64,000 nt of DNA from positions 46,495,565-46,559,564 of the forward strand of contig OZ010599.1 of assembly GCA_963932145.1 (NCBI GenBank). Reading direction: 5' to 3'. A program made the position numbers and the translations under genes. This document shows, one piece after another, positions 45,740 through 55,896 of this stretch. Numbering within the stretch: position 1 is the first letter of the stretch; each line of letters starts with the position of its first letter. Source of the DNA: Acanthosepion lycidas. Its lineage: Eukaryota; Mollusca; Cephalopoda; Sepiida; Sepiidae. The notes under the pieces were generated by a model. The model made no database searches, was not told the origin of the DNA, and saw nothing but the letters and a program-made list of their open reading frames with translations.

Positions 45740-47040
45740 GAACCACCAGTGTTCATTGAATCGAATGTGATTGTATGGTTCTCAATTATGGAGGTGCAGA
45801 TCAACATTATGAGGATAAAGACAACCATACAGCAATTTTATCACTTGTTGGCTGCATTACCACTGGAGATAGTATGCAAGCTACAACCTACCATTTTACA
45901 ATCAGGAGATTATAGCAGACTTAAAGAAGCAGTTATAATGTTGCAGGAGAAATCAAAGACACTTCCACTCTTACAGGCAGACTATCCGTTTATTTAATGA
46001 ACTGATGGCATTAGCAACAAAAATTGAAGTGAGCAGCTACATCATATGACAAGTTCATACAAGTAATGCCAGTCAACATATGACCAGTGCTGACAGCAAA
46101 AATGGATTTAAAAAACGGAAAGACTTGGGAAGATGGCTGATGATCTACTGCTGTATTTTAATAAGCAAGACCCCCGTCCCATTCAGCAGTTAGAACCAGA
46201 GAACAAAAAAGACTGTCATAGTGGGGATTACAAATTTCAATCTACTGTAAACCTGCATCATCATGACCAGAAACCAAAAATATGTAGGGTGTGCATCTGT
46301 TATGCACATTGTGTGAAATATTGTAAACCATGATGTATGTGGCCAAATAAAGGGAATATTAAACTAGAACTGTCCTCACGACCATCTTCTCCAGCACTTT
46401 TGGAAGTAACCACACAATTAGGGGCTCAGAAAATTACATTCGTTGTGGAAATAAGAGATGCTATATCAATTATTCCAAAAGAGTACCTGACAAACACAAT
46501 CCTGTATCCTATGAATATCTCATTGGTTTCTGCTAACAATGTAAAAAAAAAAAAAAAAAAGAGTGCTCTGAACGAACTGTGCAAACCTTGGCAATAAAAA
46601 ACCTTATGAGAGACTTCACATGGACATTTATTGTGGCTAACACTATGAAACCACTTTTGGAATATGACTTCCTAAGTCAATGTGGACTAACAGGGGATTG
46701 TAAAAATAAGTTGATCGACACAATTACCAATAGGCAAAGTGATGCCAAGTTGTAAACTTATTATTTTACATGTTTCAATCCATGAGGATGAAAATACAAA
46801 GAAACCTTACAAAAATTAGAGAAAGCTACCCTAACCTGTATTTACAAAAGCGCAACAACTGTCGAAGCATGTGTTTCGTATAACCAAGGAAGAATCTAAA
46901 AAACTTCAACAAGCTGGCATAATTTCCCCTTCCAAGTCAGAGTGGAGTTCCACACTCCACATTGTGCTGAAATCAAATGTAATGTACAGGCAAGTGGACA
47001 ACTACAGATAGCTAAATAGTATTAAGAAGTTGGACTGCTA
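45740..47040 (+). pseudogene. gag-pol relic of the second gypsy element
   Basis: Gag reads VWFSIMEVQINI, then YHLLAALPLE and YSRLKEAVIMLQEKSKT (45749-45997). A degenerate zinc knuckle ICRVC..YAHCVKYCKP lies near 46.29 kb. A protease-like ISIIPKEYL and FIVANTMKPLLEYDFLSQCG come near 46.46-46.68 kb. RT starts with RITKEESKKLQQAGIISPSK and STLHIVLK near 46.87-46.97 kb, with VDNYR before a stop. An A-run frameshift lies at 46543-46560. Protease DTG and the RT catalytic box are absent. Confidence 0.8.
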
Positions 47041-47105
47041 CTCAATATCAACTTACTAGTGACAGCATTACATGGGGGGGGGGAGAAAGAAAGAAAGAAG
47101 AAAAG

Positions 47106-47141
<36 letters not shown>

Positions 47142-47844
47142 TTTCAGAAACTGACCTGTCCTCAGTACATCACCAGATACCAGTTCATACCAACTGTATA
47201 TTGGGCAGTTGCACTTTAAACACCTCATAGCAGGTAGGGATACACTTGTTAATGGAACATAAATCTCTGTGTAGTGCCTTTACTAACCATTGTTAAATAA
47301 TAGTTTCAGACTTATTTTTTAGTGGCAGTGTATTTTGGTTCAGAACTTCTGAGACTGACTTTTACGGTAGACAAAATAAAGATGTTGATTTTGATTGGCT
47401 GAAAATGAATTATAGATCAAGGTTTTTAGATTGTGGTTGTGCAAACCCCCTTCCCCCAGTATGGAAAGGGTCTTTTGACAGTTGGTTTTTACACGTCAAA
47501 GGAGTTTGAAGGTGGCTCCCTAATAGGGGGTGTAGACACCAAAACCTTATAACCCAAAGGACCTAAACAACGGTAAATTTGTATAGCTTAGAACTCAGAT
47601 TTTTTAAGTCTCTGGATACATTGTACACAGGTCTATATCAAGTAATTAACTGCAATAATAAGAACTTCACTATTACAACTGCAGGAGATGTGAATAGCAA
47701 TGTTTTCATAGACAGACTGAAACCAGCAGTTGTCTCAGAAACAGTGAAAATATCTAATATTGATAAAACAATACCAGCACGAAGGGATACCTCATGAGAA
47801 CTATGGAAACAAGACAGCAAAACACAAGAACTAATTTGGAAGAC
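47041..47844 (+). other. Internal remnant of the second gypsy element
   Basis: G-, A- and AAAG-rich runs at 47071-47139 are followed by about 700 bp without recognised pol motifs. Confidence 0.5.
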
Positions 47845-48306
47845 TGAGGAAGAAGAAAGAAAGAAAGAAAGAAATCCACGAGCCTATGAGAGATTTCTGC
47901 CTTTCAAAGAAATTGACTGGTGAACTGAGAAGGAAAGAAATTTGCAAGAAATATGTGAAATTGTTTGTGGACTAATGAAAGCCTTGCCTTCTCAGAAATT
48001 AGCTGGTGAACCAAGAAGGAAAGGCAGTAGTGAGGCTATGCAAAATTCTTTTTGATATAAAATGGAAAAAATTAATCAGAAGAGTGTCTTAAGTCATGTG
48101 AAAGGGTTTCTTTTCAGTTTCTTCACAGTGTTGAAGTACTTGCCAATTATATTATCGGCCACTAACCAGTACACAGCACTTTTCTCTCAACAATCCAAGA
48201 AAGCTAAATATTTCCAACTATCTCTCTTTGTTGATTTTTGAACGTATGCAAACCATATATCCCTTTGGTGTGCAACAAACTCTTACCTTTGTTTTAAACA
48301 TATTTG
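47845..48306 (+). repeat. 3' LTR of the second gypsy element
   Basis: Right copy of the direct repeat, with an expanded GAAA tract at its start. Confidence 0.75.
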
Positions 48307-48795
48307 AATATTATTTTGTGTCAGATCATTTAATCTGTTGTATGAATATTTCCTCTTCATGACAATTCATTAAATTACGGACTTTAAGAATTCTGATTTA
48401 TTTTCCTGAAACAAGCTACAGACACCTTCAAGTGTGTAAATTTGTGAATTTCTTGTTAAAATTATCCAAATTTCCTCAACATTATTATCATCCTTCATTA
48501 ATTTTGGTGTAGGTAAAACAAGTGTTCATTTTAACCCCTAAACCACATGCCACTATACTACAACAAATACCCTGATCAGTACATGTACTTTAGCTCTGAA
48601 TTGGTTACAAACAAAAAAAAAAGTCAAATTAGGAGATTGTGATTGTAGTTTAACTTTATGTAAAATGATTTGGGAGAGTTTCTACACCTGTCACGCATCT
48701 TGGGTATGACGATAAACTAGATTCAGCAGCAAGGCCTATTTTCGCGAGGTTTTGAGGAGTGTAGAATGGCCTCTTAATTGTGGTTATTCCTGGGT
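48307..48795. other. No gene recognised
   Basis: AT-rich DNA between the gypsy LTR and the LINE. Confidence 0.5.
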
Positions 48796-49449
48796 CCACC
48801 GTGACCTAGGGTGGTAGCACCCATTAGGGTCCCAGATATTGGTAAATTGTTTTCCCCCTTCCTCAAACTGGAGAATGATTACTGGGAAAGTGTAAGAATG
48901 GGTTTTTTGTAACAATTATAATGCCAGCAATACCAATTGCAGTATTTAAAAACCACATTCATAAAAAATGATGTACAAAAACTAAAATTCCCCTCAATGG
49001 GGCCACTTGTCTGCCATAGGTGGTGACCCATGATGCCTGGGGATGGAGTCCTGCTGACTGAGTGACTCCCAATCGGGTAAAAGATGATCAGGAGTTTTCA
49101 CAACACGTCTCTTTGGTCCGTACCTGGGATAGACAGGCAGATGGAATAGCCCAATCCATTTCAATCGGCTAGTCACATAGTGGCAAGGGTTAGTTGGGAT
49201 GAGAGATAACAGATCTGACATGGCTGTGGAACTTAACATCATTCTATACTTGGGTAGATATGGTAGAGGAGTGTGGGTGCTCATATCCACTCTCATCACT
49301 ACTATACTGTCTGTGTAGCCCTGGCAGATCCCCCTGATAGCATCAAGAAGGAACTCCGAGGTGGGCAAGGAGCACAGATAGCAAATTCAAAAGTAGATGG
49401 CTTTCTCTCACAAACAAACCAAGAGACAATATGAGTTCTCAGAAGCGGA

Positions 49450-50700
49450 AAACAAAAATGAAATAGAAAATAACCATTTTCCAACATTTATCATTGTAGA
49501 AACAGCAGAGGCCAATATAACAATATATGTTGCAAAAGGTGATTTCTGGAATGATAAATCCACAATCCATTAAAAAATAAAGAAAAACAATATGCTATTA
49601 ATACAAGTGAAAACTAAAAAAGACGCAGAAAGACTACTAAAAATCAAGCAGATTAACAACATAAATGTAAAAGCTTACCCCCCCATCAATTTCTGAATTC
49701 AGTCAAAAGTGTAATAAAAAGCCCAGAACTATTATTTTGTACACCAACAGAAATTGAAAATAATGACTCAAAAAAACAAAAAAAAAACAAGAAATAACAA
49801 ATGCAAAAAGAATTCAAATTGAACAAAATGATAAAGAAATAAATATGAATATATACATTCTGACATTTAACAAAAGCCAAAAGAGATAAAGATAGGGTAC
49901 CCAATAGCCAAGGTAGAGCCTTACATCCCAAATCCTCATAGATGCCATAAATTTGGACATCTACAAAACAGTTGTACTAGAACAGCAGTCTGTGAAAGAT
50001 GTGGGGAACCTGAAACTTATCATGAGTCACTATGTGTAAGGCCTCCTTCATGTCCAAATGGTAATGGAAAGCACACAGCAGACTCCAAAGAATGTAATAT
50101 TTGGAAAAAAGAAAAAGAAGTAATTAGATGGTAATACACACAAAACATCTCTTTTCAAGAAGCCAGGAAACAGGTAGAATTGGATTTACTCCCAGTGTCT
50201 TATGCTAATATTACGAAAATAACCAATCACCAAATAGACATCCCAGAAAACAATATATTAAGAAACCAAGATCCGATAACTCTTATCAACGAACTAAAGG
50301 GTTTAATTGAACTTCTAAAAGGTAGTTTATCAGGCACAAAGCAAACTATCATAGACAAAACAAACCCTATACCATTAACTACAAACAAAAATGACTACAT
50401 CTACAAAACTATTAAACCTGAAAAATCCAAACGAAAAAAAAAAAAAAAAAAATCCAAGAAATAGAAAAAAACAAAACAGTTATTGAAGAACCAAAGAAAA
50501 TGGACATAGAGGAACAAAACTCTAGCCCATCACAAACAAGGAAAAGACAAAGTTCATTAAAAGAACCGAATGGTAAAACTAAGGGAGCAAAATCAGACAA
50601 GAAAGTAGAAACAAAAGAAGTTCAAAGAACAAAACATAACAAGAAACAAAAGACTAATAGTCTGGAGAATATAGAAATGATGGACACTTCACACATATAA
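49450..50700 (+). pseudogene. LINE ORF1 (gag-like, CCHC zinc knuckles)
   Basis: In mixed frames: HFPTFIIVETAEANITIYV, KKDAERLLKIKQINNINVKA, then KEIKIGYPIAKVEPYIPNP and the knuckles RCHKFGHLQNSCTRTAVC, RCGEPETYHESLC, CPNGNGKHTADSKEC. The downstream part (50180-50464, 50500-50700) is lysine-rich and split by an A-run frameshift. Nucleic-acid chaperone of the LINE particle by family; inactive here. Confidence 0.8.
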
Positions 50701-50750
50701 AAAAAAATTGGACATGTAAAAATTCATAATTCATAATAGATAATCAAGAT

Positions 50751-51425
50751 GCAAAACATTATTCAATGGAATTGTAGAGGATTAAATGCTAACAAACCAT
50801 CTATATTATAACAAATCATCATGAAAAACCCCTGAATTATTAATTTATTAAATAGGTTTGACTTTATAAGGAAAAGTTACAGTAATAGTTTTATGCTAGA
50901 TACCAAGCCATATTGGCATACAAGGAAATGGCCAAGGAATCTCTGAACATGTCTCTCTCTAAAGTAATGTTGCTCCTCACACTGACTTCAGACCCTGCAT
51001 AAACGGCCATAAAAGACAAATGGCAGCAATTATGGAACAACTGCAATAACAACAAACTATTCAACATTCAACCTATCATCAGTGAAAGTTTCAGAAAGAT
51101 AAGGAGAGGAGAGGGTTCTAGGCAGACTTCGTATTGGACACTCATACATAACCCACCAACATCTAAAAAATGAGGTACCTCCAATGTGTGTCCCATGCCA
51201 GGAATCTTATAGTCAAACACATCCTACTAAATGGCCATAATCTCCGACAAATCCATAGTAAACACTATAAATCAGGTAACCTAAAGGATCTTTTTGAAAA
51301 TACTAATCCAAGTAGCATCATAAATTTCCTTAAAGAAATTGGGATCTACAGAAAAATTAAAAGAAAAAAAGTTCACTAAATTCATTTACTTACCTGGACT
51401 AGTAAACTAATTTGGAAGGAAAAGT
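50751..51425 (+). pseudogene. LINE ORF2 ends joined by deletion
   Basis: MQNIIQWNCRGLNANK at 50751 is the typical first strand of the apurinic-type endonuclease of Jockey/I LINEs. After about 25 codons the homology ends. The C-terminal tail (frame 51170-51379) follows a few hundred bases later. The RT core is missing. Confidence 0.78.
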
Positions 51426-52056
51426 ATCATTTTTGAAGAAAGTGATTATCAACAATACGTTTAGCGCTTGACAAAAGCTTGCTTTATAAGACATGTCAAT
51501 GAAAACTGATCTACAAAGTGATTTCTTGTAAGGAAGACATACTCGCTTCATAGGAACCTATCAGGAAAAACTTTCAAGGTTGATAAGCTGTTAAACCTAA
51601 ATAAACCAAACCAATCTACACCTATCACAGTTAATAAGGCATATTTTTCCATCTCTGCTATAAGAAGTAATCACTGACAAATTTCAATAATTTTATAACT
51701 GGCACAGCTGATTTCTAACAACCATTTCAAGAGTGAGGCTGTACTGTTATAAGCCATCAATAGCAAGTTAAAGGAAAAGGGTGGAGGTTGTATGGCTCTT
51801 CTATTCTTACAGATAATTTAAGACTTACCTTCTTTCATCTTTGCAGAATAGAGAAAGTCAGAGCTATGATATTAATATTCACTGGAGAAATATTTTTGAT
51901 TAGATTAGTGTGACTGACTGTTACCAAGAATTTTATTTTGAGATATCATTAAAAACATTTAGATCATTTACTATCTATTTCTTTCATTAATAAGACAGTT
52001 TTACTTAAATATTATTGTCTAATATCCGTCTATATTTCTGAGATGAGGTATTATGT
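51426..52056. other. No gene recognised
   Basis: AT-rich DNA; no coding or repeat structure seen. Confidence 0.5.
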
Positions 52057-52510
52057 ACATTATTCGAACTATTGTCCTCATCTTTGTTGCCATATTTATT
52101 ACAACGTATCAGCCGTTATACGCCCCAGCCTTCTTCAGGTGGTTGGAATGACGAACTGAACCCTTTATTTCGCTCACTGGGGTAGACTCTTCTAGTTCCA
52201 CATGCCATGTTTAATGGATGTCAGTTATCAGTTATCTCCTGTTAATTTTCCCTCTGAAAGTTCTCCACTGCCTTAACTGTGTATTGAACTCACACTCTTT
52301 GGGTCCTGTCACTGGATCTAACCAACACATGGCACAGTGGATAAAGGTGTTGGTTAGATCCCGTGACAGGACCCAAAGAGTGTGAGTTCAATACACAGTT
52401 AAGGCAGTAGAGAACTTTCAGAGGGAAAATTAACAGGAGATAACCGATAACTGACAGCCGAAACGTAATAAATAAGGTGACAAAGATGAGGACAATAATC
52501 CGAATAATGT
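52057..52510. repeat. SINE-containing inverted repeat (fold-back)
   Basis: Inner arms at about 52218-52328 and 52347-52458 are complementary over about 110 bp with only a few mismatches, around an 18-nt spacer. Outer arms at about 52057-52107 and 52463-52510 are also complementary. About 110 bp in the left arm has no partner. The right arm begins TGGCACAGTGGATAAAG (A box) and has GAGTTCAATAC (B box), so it is a tRNA-derived SINE in + orientation. The left arm is a copy in - orientation. Confidence 0.88.
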
Positions 52511-53215
52511 AAATATTATTCTCTAATTCTCTTTGTAAACATGTAATATTGAAAACTAACATCTGTAAAACATGACACTCACCTCTTAACAAAATGATGA
52601 TACTCATTTTTAAAAGTTAACAATTAGCCATATCAAGATTTACCCTGAAAATAAAAAAGGGGACTAGGAGACAACTCCTCTCTTCCCAAATTCACCTAAA
52701 ACTGGTGATAAAATTATAAATCCTAAACAATCTTTAAGGTTTATTTTTGTAAGAAAACTATTTTTTTTTTGTTTTTAGATAGGAAAAAAAAAAGTTTGCA
52801 TTTACTTTTCAACTAGTAAAATATAACAGGTTTAATATGTCGCTATTGACATATTTCCCTATTGCTTGTATAATTTGTTGGAATCATCAAATGAAAGACC
52901 TCTAGCTGTTCTTGTGATACTATTTGTTGTTGCTACGGTAAAATGGAAGAGAGTTTTGTTAAAACATCAGCAAGTGTTATGTGCTGAGGGACATTGAAAC
53001 GAGAAGGGTTAATACCAAAAACCTGTGGGAAGAACTGAGGATTTAATTCACACATAAATGACTTGAATTATATGTCAAAACAGTTTGAACAATGGAAAAG
53101 TGACCTGGAGTTAGGGGGGCAATGATAATTGACATTTTGTTCAGCACAACTGATAAAGCAAACTGTAAAATGAAAATTTCATTTTTCATAAACAATTTGG
53201 AGCAGATTCCCCTGG
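52511..53215. other. No gene recognised
   Basis: AT-rich DNA with T- and A-runs near 52750-52795. Confidence 0.5.
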
Positions 53216-53414
53216 TCGAAAGTCGAGTTGAAATACCAGGAGGTGGTGAATATGCAATATGAGAGAGTGCAAGAAGGGAATTCCCCAGAATTATCCAATT
53301 CTCTCATTTTGCCAGTTTGGGCGAATGTCAAATATGAATGCACAAAGCGAATTTGGAAGACAAGTAGCAGAAAAGAGGTAGAACAGACAAAAACTGAGAC
53401 AGGAGAAAGGCCTA

Positions 53415-53849
53415 TGTGATTATTTGCTGATGAAAGCCTCCAACTTCAACCTTGAGCCAAACTTTAAAAACGACAGCAACCCAGATTTTGTCAAGTCAAC
53501 AATAATAATATCACTTCCAGTTTAGACACAGGTTGGGCTGATAATTAATTGCAGGTGAACTCTAATATAAACCAATCACTGTATAGAGGACTGATATAAA
53601 AAAAAAAAAAAAAAAAAAAAAAGTATCCAATTTTGTTCTATTCAAATGTTATTTTTTTTCTCTGTATGTCTTTACCCTGCTTGGACCAGCCTGACACAAA
53701 GATACCTGCGACGATTCGATCATGGCTTCCTTATGATCAAACTTAAATCTCAACGTGGGATAGGGAAAGTCCAAGATCAAAGCAATCTTCATCAATCAGC
53801 CATAGTGTTGAAAGTCTTGGATGACTGGGGAGGGTGATGTATGATTACA
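53415..53849 (+). repeat. Left LTR of the third gypsy relic
   Basis: 435 bp. Shares CAACAATAATATCACTTC, GGTTGGGCTGATAA and ACAAAGATACCTGC with the right LTR. Confidence 0.82.
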
Positions 53850-53999
53850 TTTAGTGGCCATGACCAAGGATTGACTGAGGATCACATTTGGTCGCTGCAA
53901 ACCAGAATACTGAAAGACTATGATTTGGTGTGGATTTGACCTTGGGTTAACTATGACCAACCGAAGAATCTAATCAACTTCAACACACTAAAAAGCTTG

Positions 54000-54620
54000 A
54001 TAAAAGGGAAGAAAGGAGTTTAAAGTGGATACAAGTGGTCCTTGCCCAGCCATGCTCTGATGAGGATGGCCTCGTGCCCAGTATACCGGAGGAAGTACCA
54101 ATATGCTTCCTGTCACATAGGCTCTCAGAGACACAGCAGAGATGGAAAGTGATTGAGAGAAAGGTATACGTTATTATGTATGCCCACCCAGAAGGTAGAT
54201 TACTACTTGAATGGAGCCACATTTACCATAAAAACTGACCATAGACTTCTCCAGTATTTACTGGAAGCAGAATGGATAAAGAAGCAGCTGAAGTGGGTGT
54301 TGAAAATAAGTAGGTACAATTGCAAGATAGAGTACTTGGCTGGAAAGGATGACACCTATGCAGATTTACTCTCCAGAATTCTCAAGCAGTTGGAAGAGGA
54401 ATCTGTGAGAGTAGAGCTGGGGTGGATGATAGAGCTTACCAGATAAGAGTAATTAACTCTAATACGTTGAAGGACCACCCTGTGTTAGAGACTGATGAGA
54501 ACACATGGATAGTCACTGAACCCCCCCCACTGGACAGAAGAAAGAGACAGGTGGACAGCAAATTAGAAGAGAGTAGAGAGCCTGAACAGACAGATATGAG
54601 AATAGAGACAGGAGAGAGAG
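54000..54620 (+). pseudogene. Gypsy RNase H and pol-end relic
   Basis: In mixed frames: FLSHRLSETQQRWKVIERKV, then LNGATFTIKTDHRLLQYLLE, LKWVLKISRYNCKIEYLAGK and DDTYADLLSR (54153-54446). This is the RNase H region of Ty3/gypsy pol (S..LS.TE..W..IE.E, TDH..L.YL, Y...I.Y..GK.N..AD.LSR). Integrase is absent. The last 60 codons are the acidic/charged end of the polyprotein. Confidence 0.82.
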
Positions 54621-54623
54621 CCA

Positions 54624-54998
54624 TGTGATTATCTGCCAACAAAAGCCTCTGCAACAAACTGTGCCAAGTCAACAACAATAATATCACTTCTGATTTAGAT
54701 GCAGGTTGGGCTGATAACTGATTGCATGTGAACTCTGATATAAACCAATTATTATACAAAGGACTGATATAAAAGACAGTATTTAATGTTCAATTTATTT
54801 GAGTGCTATTTGTTTTCTTCCTGTACATCATCGCCCAGTTTGGACCAGCCCAACACAAAGATACCTGCAATAATTCGATCCTAGCCTCCTTATGATAAAA
54901 CTTAAATTACAAGGCAGGTCTGAGATCGAAGCAATCTTCATTGATCAGCCGCAGTGTTGGAAGTTTTGGATGGCTGGGGAGAGTGTTGTATGATTACA
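54624..54998 (+). repeat. Right LTR of the third gypsy relic
   Basis: 375 bp, same termini as the left LTR. Preceded by the polypurine tract GACAGGAGAGAGAG. Confidence 0.82.
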
Positions 54999-55549
54999 TT
55001 ATTACTAAAGAGAAAAAAAAATTTTAAATTAAATTTCATAGTTTGTTTTTTTTTTTCTTTTTTAAACACTATGTGATCGAGTTTGGTTTGTTATATACAC
55101 TTACATGCAAATACTCTTGGGAAAAGGTATGAATTCACCTCTTCTATCCCCCAGCTATGGCTTAATTAGTAAGACTTGTGTCACTAAATCATTATCTAAG
55201 AAAAAAAAAAAAAAAAAAAAAAAAACCTTACAATCTAAAAATATTTTCTGGCTTTAAATAACCAGAAAAGTACTGAAAAGCCATAGAAAATTAATCAATA
55301 GTATATAAGCAATAATATCGTGCAATATTAATAAATGTTTTTTTAAAATTACTATTACCAAAAAGTAATGCATTCTTAGACTAACTATGGACAGATAATA
55401 ATAAAATTGTTAAATATTGTGTAATTTCATTTCACAATAATTATTACATACTGTTTGCTTAATATTCTTCAGTGTTAATGCCAAAAATTCAATGCAATTG
55501 CAATTACTATTAGTCATTTGGTAGAAAAATCAACTTGCTATAAATTTGT
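54999..55549. other. Intergenic DNA between the gypsy relic and UTP25
   Basis: AT-rich, with an A-run at 55200-55225. No gene. Confidence 0.55.
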
Positions 55550-55555
55550 TTTATT
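55550..55555 (-). promoter_or_regulatory. UTP25: Poly(A) signal of UTP25
   Basis: AATAAA on the minus strand, about 90 nt after the UTP25 stop codon. Confidence 0.65.
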
Positions 55556-55646
55556 CTTAGTTAAGACTTTTAATGCTCTGAATGAATCACAAAGATGATT
55601 GATAAAAATTCTTCTTCAGTTTTGTCATTTTTTGGTCTTTCACTTC

Positions 55647-55896
55647 TCATCCTGAATCTGTCACGAACATATGAACAGCCTTGGAGGAGTTGATCATGAT
55701 TGCTGCTCGGTCTGTGCCCACAACACCACCAAGGCGCTGGGCATCATATTTGCTGTACAAAACAGTACCTGTGACATCATTTTTGGAACTCTTTTTACTT
55801 TTGGAATCATACATCATGTTGCAGACTTCACTGAAGAATTGTGAATACAAGGGAAGTTCATAGAATATGACATGACGGACTCCACGAATCCTGGGT
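55647..55896 (-). CDS. UTP25: UTP25 last exon with stop
   Basis: 250 bp, acceptor AATTTCAG. Encodes PRIRGVRHVIFYELP to the C-terminal TDSG and TGA. Confidence 0.93.

Larger units (their letters stand above)
45161..48306 (+). mobile_element. Ty3/gypsy retrotransposon, internally deleted
   Basis: Direct repeats of about 440-460 bp (45161-45600 and 47845-48306) are the LTRs. They share GAAAGAAATTTGC, TGCAAAATTCTTTTTGATAT, ATCAGAAGAGTGTCT and TTTGGTGTGCAA. Between them, gag and the start of pol are recognisable in broken frames, and everything after the first RT block is missing. The LTRs differ by many substitutions and small indels. Confidence 0.85.
48800..51425 (+). mobile_element. Jockey-like LINE with ORF1 and the two ends of ORF2
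   Basis: A G+C-richer 5' region (48.8-49.4 kb) precedes ORF1 (about 49.45-50.70 kb) and the beginning of ORF2 at 50751. A large deletion then removes nearly all of endonuclease and RT. From about 51.02 kb the C-terminal region resumes, with RRGEGSRQTSYWTLIH, VKHILLNGHNLRQIHSKHYK, then LKDLFENTNPSSIINFLKEI and IYRKI. This is a Jockey/I-group tail. Stops and frameshifts are scattered. Confidence 0.82.
53216..54998 (+). mobile_element. Third gypsy relic: internal end, LTR, internal part, LTR
   Basis: Two LTRs, 53415-53849 and 54624-54998, begin TGTGATTAT and end ATGATTACA. Each is preceded by a similar purine-rich end of the internal region (GAGACAGGAGA..). Between them 774 bp remain, including an RNase H relic. 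Because a pol-end sequence also precedes the left LTR, the order is internal end-LTR-internal-LTR. The left LTR carries a run of about 22 A at 53600-53622 that the right lacks. Confidence 0.82.

Noticed and set aside
47022-47228. Minus-strand frame with polyphenylalanine
   Set aside because: Produced by an A-run inside the gypsy relic.
52290-52607. 105-residue minus-strand frame
   Set aside because: Lies over the SINE fold-back; no protein resemblance.
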